Assembly (NCBI RefSeq): GCF_945957525.1
Contig: NZ_CAMFLA010000005.1
Location: 164,592-228,591 of the forward strand
DNA: 64,000 bases
Reading direction: 5' to 3'
DNA from: an uncultured Aquitalea sp.
GTDB lineage: Bacteria > Pseudomonadota > Gammaproteobacteria > Burkholderiales > Chromobacteriaceae
In this document: one piece after another, positions 32,055-41,110 of the stretch
Position numbering within the stretch: the first letter of the stretch is position 1
Layout: each line of letters opens with the position of its first letter
Translations under genes and position numbers: made by a program
Notes under the pieces: generated by a model
What the model was told of the DNA's origin: nothing
Databases searched by the model: none
What the model saw: only the letters and a program-made list of their open reading frames with translations

Positions 32055-33881
32055 ATGAATAATCGCGCAAGCTTCTTGCTGATGGGCCGTCTTATGCAAA
32101 GACTTCTATCGGATTTGCTGGAATTCTCGCCAATCGGCATTGCCGTGCTGGATGCGGATTTGCGCTACGAGTACATCAATCAGGTGCTGGCCGATTCCAA
32201 CGGCGCGACGGCGGCGGGGCACATTGGCTTGCGCCCTTCGGATGTGCTGCCGGATATCGGCGCCGGCCTGGAGAGGGTTATGCGCAAGGTGATGGCCAGT
32301 GGCCAGGCCGAGTGCGATTTCGAAGCCAGCGCTGAGATACCGCCTGGGTCCGGCCGCACTACTTGGTGGCGGGCCAGTTATCATCCGCGCCGCAATGTTC
32401 AGGGCGAGATTTGCGGCATCGTGGCCATGGTGGAAGACATCACCTTGAGGCGGCATGCCGAACAGGCCATCCGCGAGAGCGGCGAGCGGGTGCGTCGGGT
32501 GCTGGACACCCTGTTCACGTTTGTCGGGGTGCTGGATACCGACGGCGTGTTGCAGGAGGCCAACCGCGCGCCTCTGGAGCAGGGCGGCATTGACCTGGCC
32601 GACGTGCAGGGCAAGCCGTTCTGGGAGTGCTACTGGTGGAGCCACGATCCTCTGGTGCAGGCTGATTTGCGGGCGGCAGTGGCCCGCGCTGCGCAGGGCG
32701 AAACGGTGCGTTACGACGTTACCGTGCGCATGAAGCAAGACAGCCGGATGATCATCGATTTTATGCTCAAACCCCTGCGCGACGAGGATGGCCGTATCGG
32801 CAACCTCATTGCCTCCGGCATCGACATCACCGAGCGCAAGCGCAATGAAGAGGCTTTGCAGGTCAGCGAAACCTATTTCCGGCAAGTGGTGGAATCCACG
32901 CCGGATGGACTGATGATAGTGGATGAGGACGGGGTGATCCGTCTGATCAACTCGCGCATGGAGCAGATGTTCGCCTCGACGCGCGAGGCCTTGGTGGGTC
33001 AGCCGGTGAGCATGTTGCTGCCGGAGGAGTCCCGTCCTCAGCATGCCGGGTTGGTGAGTGGTTTTTTTCGCGAGCCCGCCGCGCGCGACATGGCCAATCG
33101 CCGGCCGCTGTTTGCCCTGCGACGGGACGGGACGCGCTTTCCCTGCGAAATCGGCCTCAATCCCATGCGAGTGGGGCCCGAGCGCGAGCTGCTGACGCTG
33201 GCCTGCGTGACCGATGTGTCGGAGCGTTACCAGTCGCGGCAGATGCTGGAAAAAGCGCTGCAGGAGAAAACGGTGCTGTTGGGGGAGGTGCACCACCGGG
33301 TGAAGAACAATCTGCAGGTGATTTCCAGCTTGCTGAATCTGCAGGCGCGCAATACCACGCCCGAAGTGCATCAGGCCTTGCTGGACAGTCAGAACCATGT
33401 GCGTTCGATGGCGCTGATCCACCAGTTGCTGTACGAGCGCAACGATTTTTCCCGCATACCGGTGTCGGTATATGTCGAACGATTGCTCCATTTGCTGCGT
33501 GATGTGGGGGCGGGCTACAACAGCCGGTTGCAGCTGAGTTTCCGCCGCGACGGCGACGAGGCCTATCTCGATTTGCAGGCCAGCATCCCCTTTGGCCTGA
33601 TTCTTAACGAACTGGTGGTCAACGCCTGCAAGCACGCCTTCGGTCCGGGCGAGGCGGGCGAGGTGGAAATCGTCATGCGCTTTGACGATGCCTTGGTCAT
33701 CACCGTGCGGGATGCCGGCCGGGGCCTGCCGCCTGGTGTGGCGCTGGGCGCGTCCAGCACGCTGGGCTTCCAGTTGCTGCCCATGTTGGCCGAACAACTG
33801 CGCGGCGAGTTGAGCGTGGAATCCGCACCGGGGCAGGGCTGTCGTTTTGTTCTGCGCGTGCCTGAATGCAGCCGGGAGTGA
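32055..33881 (+). CDS. PAS-domain sensor histidine kinase (HisKA_2 type)
   Basis: A 608-residue soluble kinase without membrane segments. Three PAS domains follow one another: about 17-130 (FSPIGIAVLDADLRYEYINQ), 145-265 and 275-390 (ESTPDGLMIVDEDGVIRLINSRMEQMF). The kinase core is of the HisKA_2 type with phospho-acceptor His414 in EVHHRVKNNLQVISSLLNLQ, then an ATPase domain with N-box ILNELVVNACKHAF and G-box GRGLPPG, TLGFQLL. The start is uncertain (ATG 32055, 32082 or 32094). It ends 2 bp before the response-regulator gene, so the pair forms a two-component system using an intracellular signal. Confidence 0.9.
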   Translation: MNNRASFLLMGRLMQRLLSDLLEFSPIGIAVLDADLRYEYINQVLADSNGATAAGHIGLRPSDVLPDIGAGLERVMRKVMASGQAECDFEASAEIPPGSGRTTWWRASYHPRRNVQGEICGIVAMVEDITLRRHAEQAIRESGERVRRVLDTLFTFVGVLDTDGVLQEANRAPLEQGGIDLADVQGKPFWECYWWSHDPLVQADLRAAVARAAQGETVRYDVTVRMKQDSRMIIDFMLKPLRDEDGRIGNLIASGIDITERKRNEEALQVSETYFRQVVESTPDGLMIVDEDGVIRLINSRMEQMFASTREALVGQPVSMLLPEESRPQHAGLVSGFFREPAARDMANRRPLFALRRDGTRFPCEIGLNPMRVGPERELLTLACVTDVSERYQSRQMLEKALQEKTVLLGEVHHRVKNNLQVISSLLNLQARNTTPEVHQALLDSQNHVRSMALIHQLLYERNDFSRIPVSVYVERLLHLLRDVGAGYNSRLQLSFRRDGDEAYLDLQASIPFGLILNELVVNACKHAFGPGEAGEVEIVMRFDDALVITVRDAGRGLPPGVALGASSTLGFQLLPMLAEQLRGELSVESAPGQGCRFVLRVPECSRE

Positions 33882-33883
33882 AT

Positions 33884-36295
33884 ATGTCTTTCCGCATCCT
33901 TATTGTTGAAGACGAACGCATCGTAGCGCTGGATCTGAAAATGGCGCTGCTGGGACTGGGTTTCGACGTGGTGGGTACCGTGGCGTCCGGCGGCGAGGCT
34001 ATTCGTCTGGCCGGTGAATTGCTGCCGGACCTGGTGTTGATGGACATTCATCTGGACGGCGACATGCCGGGCACGGAGGCGGCGCTGCACATCCGCCAGC
34101 GTTTTGACCTGCCAGTGGTCTATCTCACCGCGTTTGCCGAAGAGAACGTGCTGCAGGATGCGGAGCGGAGCGCGCCCTATGGGTACTTGCTCAAGCCCTT
34201 TGAGCTGCGCGAGCTGAATGCCACCATCCGTATGGCGCTGGCCTGTCGGCAGGCGGAGGTGCAGGCCCAGAAGCAGCAGCGCTTGCTGGAGCTGGCGGTG
34301 GAAACCGCGCAGCTAGGGATCTGGGAGTGGGACCGCAAACAGTCCCTGTTTGTCAGTCAGGGCCATTTTGGCCGTATTACCGGGCTGGAAATGGGGGAGA
34401 GCAAGCAGCGTACGCCGCCATTCTTGCGACTGCTGGAGCTGGTGGACCAGCGCAAATTCAATGTCCTGCTGAAAGAACGCGGCCGGGTGGACATGATCAC
34501 CACCATTACGCCGGACCAAGGCCTGCCAGTGTGGGTGGAGATGTCGGTGCAGGAGTACGAACCGCAATGGCAGCAGAGCGCCAAGCAGATCGGCGTGTTG
34601 CGCGATATCAGCGAGCGCATTCATGCCGAGCAGATGCTGCAGCAGGCGGGCGCGGTGTTCCAGTCCACCGCGGAAGGCATCGTGGTGGCTGATGGCGAGC
34701 TCAAGGTGAAGTCCGCGAACCCGGCTTTCTTGCGCATGAGCGGCTACAGCCTGCTCGAAATCATCGGCTGCGATATCGACGAGATTCTGCACGTCAAGAA
34801 AAATCCGCCCGACTTCTACCGGCAGATTGATGAATCGCCGGACGCCAGCTGGCATGGCGAAGTAATGTGTCGCCGCAAGAGCGGCGAGCCATTTCCCGCT
34901 TGGGAGCACGTTTGCAAGGTGTCTTACGACAAGCAGCAAAGCGAGCACTACATTTTTGGCTGCACGGATGTCAGTTCCATCAAGCGGGCAGAGGTGGAGC
35001 TCAACCGGATGGCGTTCTACGATGCGCTGACTGATCTGGGCAATCGCCACATGCTCAACGAGCAACTGGTGATCGAGCTGCAACGGGCGGAGATGAGTCA
35101 TGCGCCGCTGGGGCTGCTGTTTATCGATCTGGATGGTTTCAAGCTGATCAACGACAGTCTGGGGCACGCCACCGGCGACCAGCTGTTGCGGGTGATCGCC
35201 CAGCGCATTCGCGACACGGTGCGGCGCGCCGATATCCCCATCCGCTTTGGCGGCGACGAATTCTTCATCATTTGCCCGCACAGCGACGAAGCCAACTGCG
35301 TGGCGGTGGCGGAACGTTTGCTGGAGAGGTTGGAGCAACCCATTCTCGCCGGTGGAGAAACCATTGTGGTAACCAGCAGCATCGGCATCGCCATGTATCC
35401 GGCGCACGGCAACACGGTGGAAAAACTGCTGAGCGCGGCCGACAGCGCCATGTATCAGGCCAAGGAGGCCGGCAAGCGCCGCTATCGCACTTTCGATCAA
35501 TCGATGGCGGACAAGGTGCACGAGCGCATGCGGCTGGAGCAGCGCCTGCGACTGGCGGTGAAGGAGCACAGCTTCGAGCTGCACTATCAGCCGCTGGTGC
35601 GCGTGGAAGACGAGGTGCTGATCGGCTTCGAGGCCTTGCTGCGCTGGAACGACGCCGGGGCGCTGATCCCGCCTGACGTGTTCATTCCGGTAGCAGAGGA
35701 GTGCGGCCTGATACAGGAACTGGGCATGTGGGTATTGCAGCGCGCCTGCGAAGAGGCGCGGGTGTGGAATGAAATCTACGCCTATCCCATCAAGGTGGCG
35801 GTCAATGTATCGGTAATGCAGTTTGTCGAGCCCAGTTTCAAGGACGCCGTGGCCGGGGTGTTGGCCGAAAGCCGCCTGCCGCCGCATTTGCTGGAGCTGG
35901 AAATCACGGAAACCGTGTTGCAATCGCTGGAAAACAGCAAGCGCATCCTGCGCGAGCTCAAATCGCTGGGCTTGTCGGTGGCCATTGATGATTTCGGCAC
36001 CGGCTATTCCTCCATGGCGGTATTGAAAGACCTGGCGGTGGACCGGCTGAAAATAGACCGTTCCTTCATCGCCAACATCCCGCAGGTGTCGCAAGATTCC
36101 GCCGTTTGCAAGGCTATCATCATGCTGGCGAAAAGCCTGATGCTGGGCATTACCGCCGAGGGCGTGGAGGAGGTGGAGCAGCGGGACTATCTGCGCGAAA
36201 ACGGTTGCGACACCATTCAGGGCTATTACTACTCGCGCCCGCTGGCCTACCCGCAGTTACACGACTATCTGCAGCGTTATTTCGCCGACGCCTGA
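33884..36295 (+). CDS. Response regulator with PAS, GGDEF and EAL domains
   Basis: An 803-residue c-di-GMP regulator. The receiver domain (1-120) has phospho-acceptor Asp54 (LVLMDIHLDGD) and conserved Lys in YLLKPF. Two PAS-like segments follow (about 135-250 and 260-370), then GGDEF (GGDEF at 456-460) and EAL (EALLRW at 583). An RxxD inhibition site (RRAD) precedes GGDEF. EAL hallmarks are present (ITETVL, DDFGTGYSS, KIDRSF), so both synthase and phosphodiesterase sites look intact; the net activity cannot be predicted. It is co-transcribed with the kinase upstream. Confidence 0.93.
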   Translation: MSFRILIVEDERIVALDLKMALLGLGFDVVGTVASGGEAIRLAGELLPDLVLMDIHLDGDMPGTEAALHIRQRFDLPVVYLTAFAEENVLQDAERSAPYGYLLKPFELRELNATIRMALACRQAEVQAQKQQRLLELAVETAQLGIWEWDRKQSLFVSQGHFGRITGLEMGESKQRTPPFLRLLELVDQRKFNVLLKERGRVDMITTITPDQGLPVWVEMSVQEYEPQWQQSAKQIGVLRDISERIHAEQMLQQAGAVFQSTAEGIVVADGELKVKSANPAFLRMSGYSLLEIIGCDIDEILHVKKNPPDFYRQIDESPDASWHGEVMCRRKSGEPFPAWEHVCKVSYDKQQSEHYIFGCTDVSSIKRAEVELNRMAFYDALTDLGNRHMLNEQLVIELQRAEMSHAPLGLLFIDLDGFKLINDSLGHATGDQLLRVIAQRIRDTVRRADIPIRFGGDEFFIICPHSDEANCVAVAERLLERLEQPILAGGETIVVTSSIGIAMYPAHGNTVEKLLSAADSAMYQAKEAGKRRYRTFDQSMADKVHERMRLEQRLRLAVKEHSFELHYQPLVRVEDEVLIGFEALLRWNDAGALIPPDVFIPVAEECGLIQELGMWVLQRACEEARVWNEIYAYPIKVAVNVSVMQFVEPSFKDAVAGVLAESRLPPHLLELEITETVLQSLENSKRILRELKSLGLSVAIDDFGTGYSSMAVLKDLAVDRLKIDRSFIANIPQVSQDSAVCKAIIMLAKSLMLGITAEGVEEVEQRDYLRENGCDTIQGYYYSRPLAYPQLHDYLQRYFADA

Positions 36296-36386
36296 AAGCC
36301 GGCTTCACGAATGTTTGCAAGCGGCGCCGCGCGCCAGGCGGTCGCCGTGCTAGGCTCTGCCATCACCACTTTGACGCCGCGCCGCC

Positions 36387-37259
36387 ATGATTCGCCAACC
36401 TTTGCTGACCGGCCTGCTGTGCCTTGCCTGTCTTGCCTCTCCCTCGATCCCTGCCTGCACCTTGTGGGGCGCGGCCGGCGATGCCAGCGCCGAGGGCACG
36501 CTGATTGTGAAAAACCGCGATTGGGCACCCAATCACCAGCAGTCCCTGCGGCTGACCACGCCCAAAACCGGCTATCGCTATGTGGGCCTGTTTGCCGATG
36601 ACGGCCGTTTCAAGGGCATCAAGGCCGGGGTGAACCAGCCGGGCCTGGTGGTGGTGAGCGCCTCCGCCAGCAGTCTTGCCCGCGCCGTGCGCGAGGAGGA
36701 TCGCGAGCGCCATGGCGTGATGACGCAGATACTGCAGCGCTTCGCCTCGCTGGATGAGGTGGCGGCGCACGCCGACGAAGTGTTTCCCACCGCCAAACCG
36801 GTATTTTTGCTGCTGGCGGACAAGAGCGGACTGATGCAGGTGGAGGTGGGGCAACAGGGGCGTTACCAGTTGCGCCGCGTGGCGGAGGGCACCACCGCGC
36901 ATACCAATCAGTATGAAGATGTGGCGCTGCTGGATCAGCCGCAGCAGGTGGGCATCAGTAGCGCCACCCGGCTGGCGCGCATCCAGAGCTTGCTGGCGCA
37001 GGGGGCGTCGCCATGGCGTCTGGCCGACTTCACCCGTATCAGCCGCGACCAGAACGCCGGGCCGGACAACAGCCTGTGGCGGCATGGCAAGGAGTACACG
37101 CTGGCCAGCTGGCAAATGGCCTTGCCGCAGCAGGGGCCGGCCAGGCTGCATCTGATTCTGGCCAACCCCGGCCAGCCGGAGCTGAGTACGGATATCGCGC
37201 TGACGCCGGCTTTCTGGCGTCAAGCCGACACCTTGTTGTTGCCTGCCGCCAAGCCTTGA
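36387..37259 (+). CDS. Secreted Ntn-hydrolase-like protein (C45/C59-type)
   Basis: A 290-residue exported protein. A hydrophobic signal (MIRQPLLTGLLCLACLASPSIPA) ends directly before Cys24, followed by TLWGAA and TLIVKNRDW. Such an N-terminal Cys with a downstream NRDW is typical of acyl-transferase/choloylglycine-hydrolase Ntn enzymes, so signal cleavage would expose the nucleophile. The same Cys sits in a lipobox-like IPAC, so lipidation is an alternative, which would block the nucleophile. Another landmark is GTTAHTNQYEDVA, a family-typical N-Q region. Substrate unknown: an amide bond such as in acyl-amino acids or antibiotics is possible. Confidence 0.75.
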   Translation: MIRQPLLTGLLCLACLASPSIPACTLWGAAGDASAEGTLIVKNRDWAPNHQQSLRLTTPKTGYRYVGLFADDGRFKGIKAGVNQPGLVVVSASASSLARAVREEDRERHGVMTQILQRFASLDEVAAHADEVFPTAKPVFLLLADKSGLMQVEVGQQGRYQLRRVAEGTTAHTNQYEDVALLDQPQQVGISSATRLARIQSLLAQGASPWRLADFTRISRDQNAGPDNSLWRHGKEYTLASWQMALPQQGPARLHLILANPGQPELSTDIALTPAFWRQADTLLLPAAKP

Positions 37260-37341
37260 TGCTGGCTGGACGTGGACTGTCGTACACCATGAAAATGCGG
37301 TCGCCAGGCGACCGCTTGCAGGCGCGCGCGCGATGGGCTGC

Positions 37342-37803
37342 TCAGTTGCGCTGATCCGGCCAACGCGGCTGGTCGTGCTGTTCGCCACCGTTGTCGCGAT
37401 GATCGCCATGATGGTCTTGCTCGTGGTGGCGCTGATCATCCCGATGTTCTTCATGTTTGCCGAAGCGCTCGGCATGTTCCTGTCGGTAACGCGGCGCATA
37501 TTCGTTGCGATACCACTGGTCCTGCACAAAGTACACTGGACGGTCGCAGGCGTGATAGCGGCCGCAGTAGCGCCGCCAGTCATGGATATGGCCAGGCGGC
37601 ACGCGCAGGTAGAGTGGGGGCTGTTGCACGACCACCGGGCTGATGATGACCGGATGCGGGTTGATGACCAGCGGCACGATGTCGCCGAGGTCCAGCTGAC
37701 CGTAAAAGCCGGGTTCGCCAATCTGGATGCTGATGCCGACATCGGCGGCGAAGGTTTGGGCAGCGCATAGGGCGAGCGCGCCGGCTAGCAGGATCTTGCT
37801 CAT
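37342..37803 (-). CDS. Exported histidine-rich protein
   Basis: A 153-residue protein with signal peptide (MSKILLAGALALCAAQTFA) and a conserved-looking mature start (DVGISIQIGEPGFYGQLDLGD), then LRVPPGHIHDWRRYCGRYHACDRPVYFVQDQWY, a pattern familiar from small exported betaproteobacterial proteins of unknown role. The C-terminal 50 residues are extremely rich in His, Asp and Glu (HHEQDHHGDHRD), suggesting metal binding. It is monocistronic and convergent with the Ntn-hydrolase gene. Confidence 0.8.
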   Translation of the reverse strand: MSKILLAGALALCAAQTFAADVGISIQIGEPGFYGQLDLGDIVPLVINPHPVIISPVVVQQPPLYLRVPPGHIHDWRRYCGRYHACDRPVYFVQDQWYRNEYAPRYRQEHAERFGKHEEHRDDQRHHEQDHHGDHRDNGGEQHDQPRWPDQRN

Positions 37804-38002
37804 GATGTATCACTCCCTGGGCGGGCGGCCGTTGGATGCCAGCCGCTAATGATTCGATGCTAATCAGCGGCGCACGGGCGATGCGGGCAAAACGTTGCGG
37901 AGTGTTGGTCAGGGCCTGTCAGCAACAGAAATTCGAAATTGTTGTAAATCCGCCGCGGCAATGGGCAGGAAGGGGAAGCATGGCGGCTGGGCGCCAATGC
38001 AA

Positions 38003-38027
38003 AAGGCCCGGCAAAGCCGGGCCTTGT
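38003..38027 (-). terminator. Terminator of the valine catabolic operon
   Basis: Read on the minus strand: AAGGCCCGGC-TTT-GCCGGGCCTTTTGC, a perfect 10-bp stem 17 bp after the mmsB stop. Confidence 0.85.
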
Positions 38028-38043
38028 TGCGTGAGTGGGCGGC

Positions 38044-38931
38044 TTACTCCGCTGTGAAGTACTGCAGGATGCTGGAAAAATCCAGCTTGCCCTTGCCGTC
38101 GGCCACATGGGTTTCGTAGAGGTTGCGCGCCAGCGAGCCCATGGGCGTGGCGGCATGACTGTCCAGCGCGGTGGCTTCGGCCAAACCCAGGTCTTTCAGC
38201 ATCAGTTCCGACATGAAGCCGCCGCTGTAGGCCCGGCTGGCCGGCGCGTTCTCCATCACCCCCGGCCAGGGGTTGTACAACTCCACCGCCCAGTTGCGGC
38301 CAGAGCTCTTGCTCATGATGTCGGACAGTACTTTCGGGTCCAGCCCGTTTTTCACCCCCAGCGCCAGCGCCTCGGCGGTGCCGGCCATGAGAATGCCCAG
38401 CATCATGTTGTTGCAGATCTTGGCGGTCTGGCCCGCGCCGTTGCCGCCGGCATGGAAGATGTTTTTGCCCATGGCTTCAAGCAGCGGGCGCGCTTGCTCC
38501 AGATCCGCCTCCTCGCCGCCCACGATGAAGGTCAGCGTGCCGGCCGCTGCGCCCGCCGTGCCGCCGGATACCGGCGCGTCCAGCATGCGCAGGCCGACAG
38601 CTTTTGCGGCGTTGGCCACCCGCCGGGCGTCGCTGGCGGCAATGGTGCTGCAGTCGATCACCAGCGTGCCGGCCGGCAGTTTGCCGAACAGGCCGTGCTC
38701 GCCGCAATAGAGCGCGTCCACATGCTTGCCGGCCGGCAGCATGGAGATCACCACGCCGGCGCCGTGCACGGCGTCCAGTGCGCTGGCTGCCGGGCGCGCC
38801 CCGGCGGCGGCCAGCTTGGCCAGCGCCTCGGCGGAGAGGTCGAAGGCGCTGACCTTGAAACCCTTGTTGACCAGATTGAGCGCCATTGGGCCGCCCATAT
38901 TGCCCAGGCCGATGAAGGCGATGTTGTCCAT
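38044..38931 (-). CDS. mmsB: 3-hydroxyisobutyrate dehydrogenase
   Basis: A 295-residue NAD-dependent enzyme that oxidises 3-hydroxyisobutyrate to methylmalonate semialdehyde in valine breakdown. The Rossmann motif FIGLGNMGGPMALNL, the substrate-binding DAPVSGGTAGAAAGTLTFIVGG and the catalytic lysine region GAGQTAKICNNM are intact. It is the last gene of the operon, and its product feeds MmsA, encoded upstream. Confidence 0.95.
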   Translation of the reverse strand: MDNIAFIGLGNMGGPMALNLVNKGFKVSAFDLSAEALAKLAAAGARPAASALDAVHGAGVVISMLPAGKHVDALYCGEHGLFGKLPAGTLVIDCSTIAASDARRVANAAKAVGLRMLDAPVSGGTAGAAAGTLTFIVGGEEADLEQARPLLEAMGKNIFHAGGNGAGQTAKICNNMMLGILMAGTAEALALGVKNGLDPKVLSDIMSKSSGRNWAVELYNPWPGVMENAPASRAYSGGFMSELMLKDLGLAEATALDSHAATPMGSLARNLYETHVADGKGKLDFSSILQYFTAE

Positions 38932-38966
38932 GCTGTTGTCTCCTGTGTCTTGTCAGCTATCCGGTA

Positions 38967-40085
38967 TCAGGCGAGCTGCGCCAGTGGGTGTTGTTCCTCC
39001 GGCCACGGCGAGTGGAAGTGCCGCGCTACCGTATCGGCGTCCACCTCTTCCAACGAGGCGGTGCACCAGCGGGGCTGGCGGTCCTTGTCCACCAGCAAGG
39101 CGCGCACGCCTTCGCGGAATTCCGGCTGGGCGCAGAAGTTGAGCGACAGGGCCAGCTCCATGCGCAATACCTCGGCCAGCGACAAGTGTTTGGCGCGGCG
39201 GAAGATTTCCCAGGTGACGGCGGCCGACATCGGGCTGCCGTGACGCAGGCTGGCGGCGGCGGCGGCCAGCCAGTCGTCGCTGGTGTCCACCGCGGCGATG
39301 GCGCGGCACACGGCGGCCACGTCGCCGTGATTCATCAGCCGGTGAACGGCCAGCAGATTGCGCTGCACCGGGGAGTCGGGCAGCGGGTCGGGATTGTTTT
39401 CTTCCAGCCGCTCCAGAATGGCGCTGACCTGCCCGTGCGCCAGGTTGGCCGAAGACCAGTCGGCGGAGGCCAGCGCGCTCAGCATGGCTTGCCAGCCGTC
39501 GCGCGGCAGCACGTGGTCGGCCAGATTGCAGATCAGCGCGTCATGGGCGTTGAGCGGCGCGCCGGTCAGGCCGAGAAACAGCCCCACACGCGCCGGCATG
39601 CGCTGCAGGAACCAGCTGCCGGCCACATCCGGATACAAGCCGATGGTGATTTCCGGCATGGCAATGCGGGTGGCGGCGGTGGCCACGCGGTGGCTGGCGC
39701 CGGCCATCAGGCCGAGGCCGCCGCCCATGACAATGCCGGCACCCCATGCCACTATGGGCTTGGGGAAGCGGTGGATGGCGTAATCCAGCGCGTATTCTTC
39801 GGTAAAAAAGGCCTGGGCCTGCGGATTGGGGTAGCTGTCGTCCTCCAGCAGCGCGCTGCGCAAAGCGCGCACATCGCCGCCGGCGCAGAAGGCTTTGTCG
39901 CCCGCGCCGCGCAACACCACGACGGCGATGCGCGCGTCTTGCGCCCAGCGCGCCAGTTGCGGATGCAGCAGGCGGATCATGGGCAGGGTCAGCGCATTGA
40001 GCGATTTCTCTGCATTGAGGGTGGCCACGGCGATGGCCTTGCCGCCGCTGGCGGCCACTTCGTGAAACAGTACGGCGTCGTCCAT
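38967..40085 (-). CDS. 3-hydroxyisobutyryl-CoA hydrolase (enoyl-CoA hydratase/isomerase family)
   Basis: A 372-residue crotonase-fold protein. The length and the motifs KAFCAGGDVRAL, PIVAWGAGIVMGGGLGLMAGASHRVAT and MPEITIGLYPDVAGSWFL match 3-hydroxyisobutyryl-CoA hydrolases, which release free 3-hydroxyisobutyrate. The start at 40085 has ACAGGA 7 bp upstream; an earlier ATG (40121) would overlap the upstream gene. The pathway position between crotonase and mmsB supports the call. Confidence 0.88.
   Translation of the reverse strand: MDDAVLFHEVAASGGKAIAVATLNAEKSLNALTLPMIRLLHPQLARWAQDARIAVVVLRGAGDKAFCAGGDVRALRSALLEDDSYPNPQAQAFFTEEYALDYAIHRFPKPIVAWGAGIVMGGGLGLMAGASHRVATAATRIAMPEITIGLYPDVAGSWFLQRMPARVGLFLGLTGAPLNAHDALICNLADHVLPRDGWQAMLSALASADWSSANLAHGQVSAILERLEENNPDPLPDSPVQRNLLAVHRLMNHGDVAAVCRAIAAVDTSDDWLAAAAASLRHGSPMSAAVTWEIFRRAKHLSLAEVLRMELALSLNFCAQPEFREGVRALLVDKDRQPRWCTASLEEVDADTVARHFHSPWPEEQHPLAQLA
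39442..39453 (+). repeat. DUS-like 12-mer, exact copy (antisense in hydrolase gene)
   Basis: AGGTTGGCCGAA on the strand opposite to the coding strand of the 3-hydroxyisobutyryl-CoA hydrolase gene. Confidence 0.75.
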
Positions 40086-40105
40086 ATCGGGTCCTGTCGC
40101 GCGGG

Positions 40106-40888
40106 TCAGCGGTTGCGCCATGCCGGCTGGCGCTTGTCGAGGAAGGCTTGCACGCCTTCTTGCTGGTCTTCGGTGTCGAACAGTTTGATGAACTGCTCGC
40201 GCTCGTGGATCAGGTTGTAGCCCGGCGGTTCCAGCCGGGCGCGTTGCACCAGCGATTTACACACGCTGACCGAAGAGGGCGATTGGCGCGCCACCTTCTC
40301 GGCCAGCTTCAAGGCGGCTTCGCGCGCCTGTCCCTTGCCGACGACTTCTTCCACCAGGCCGATGCGCTCGGCGGTGTCGGCGTCCACCCGTTCGCCGCAG
40401 AGAATCATGCGCTTGGCCCAGCCTTCGCCCACCAGCCAAGGCAGGTGCTGGGTGCCGCCGGCGCAGGGCAGCAGGCCTACCGCGGCTTCCGGCAGCGCCA
40501 TTTGCGCCTGCACTTCGGCGATGCGGATGTCGCAGGCCAGCGCACATTCCAGCCCGCCGCCCATGGCGAAGCCGTTGATGGCGGCAATGCTGACGCCGCG
40601 GAAAGACGACAGCGCTTCAAACGCTTCGCCAAACAGCATGGTCATTTCCGTGGCCACCAGTTTGTCGCCGCTGGCAAACAGGTTGAGATCGGCGCCGGCG
40701 GAGAAGAACTTCTCGCCCTGCCCGGTCAGCACCAGCGCGTAAACTTCCGGGTCGGCGTTGAGATCGGTCACCAAGCGCTTGAGCGCGGACAGGCTGGCGC
40801 GATTCCAGGTGTTGGCCGGCGGGTTGTCCATGGTCACTAGTACGGTGTGGCCGTGGCGTTCGGTTTGCAGATGGGCGTAAGCGGTCAT
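40106..40888 (-). CDS. Enoyl-CoA hydratase
   Basis: A 260-residue crotonase. The oxyanion-hole loops GEKFFSAGADLNLFASG and AINGFAMGGGLECALACDIRIA and the catalytic glutamate region LPEAAVGLLPCAGGTQHLPWLVG are present. In this operon it would hydrate methacrylyl-CoA to 3-hydroxyisobutyryl-CoA. The ATG at 40888 follows AAGGA; 222 bp separate it from the acyl-CoA dehydrogenase gene. Confidence 0.9.
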   Translation of the reverse strand: MTAYAHLQTERHGHTVLVTMDNPPANTWNRASLSALKRLVTDLNADPEVYALVLTGQGEKFFSAGADLNLFASGDKLVATEMTMLFGEAFEALSSFRGVSIAAINGFAMGGGLECALACDIRIAEVQAQMALPEAAVGLLPCAGGTQHLPWLVGEGWAKRMILCGERVDADTAERIGLVEEVVGKGQAREAALKLAEKVARQSPSSVSVCKSLVQRARLEPPGYNLIHEREQFIKLFDTEDQQEGVQAFLDKRQPAWRNR

Positions 40889-41110
40889 GGTTTTCCTTTG
40901 TCTTGGAGCCGGGTCTGCGCGGGGGGCGGCGCGACCCGGGTTTTGTGTTCTGAACGCGGGGTGAAAGAAGCGCGCAGGCTGCGTCGATAAACCCGTGCCG
41001 GGTGTTTTGGAGCCGCTGACAAAACTTGATGCGGACCCTGAGCCGCGCCGACGCAGGCTGCTTGAGTACGGCAGGGGGCGCAACGCAGCATCAGGGTTTG
41101 TTTACCGCTC

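Noticed and set aside
31631..32062. A 143-codon frame before the kinase gene
   Set aside because: Overlaps the start of the T6SS membrane gene, lacks a Shine-Dalgarno sequence and has an odd Cys/Arg-rich composition.
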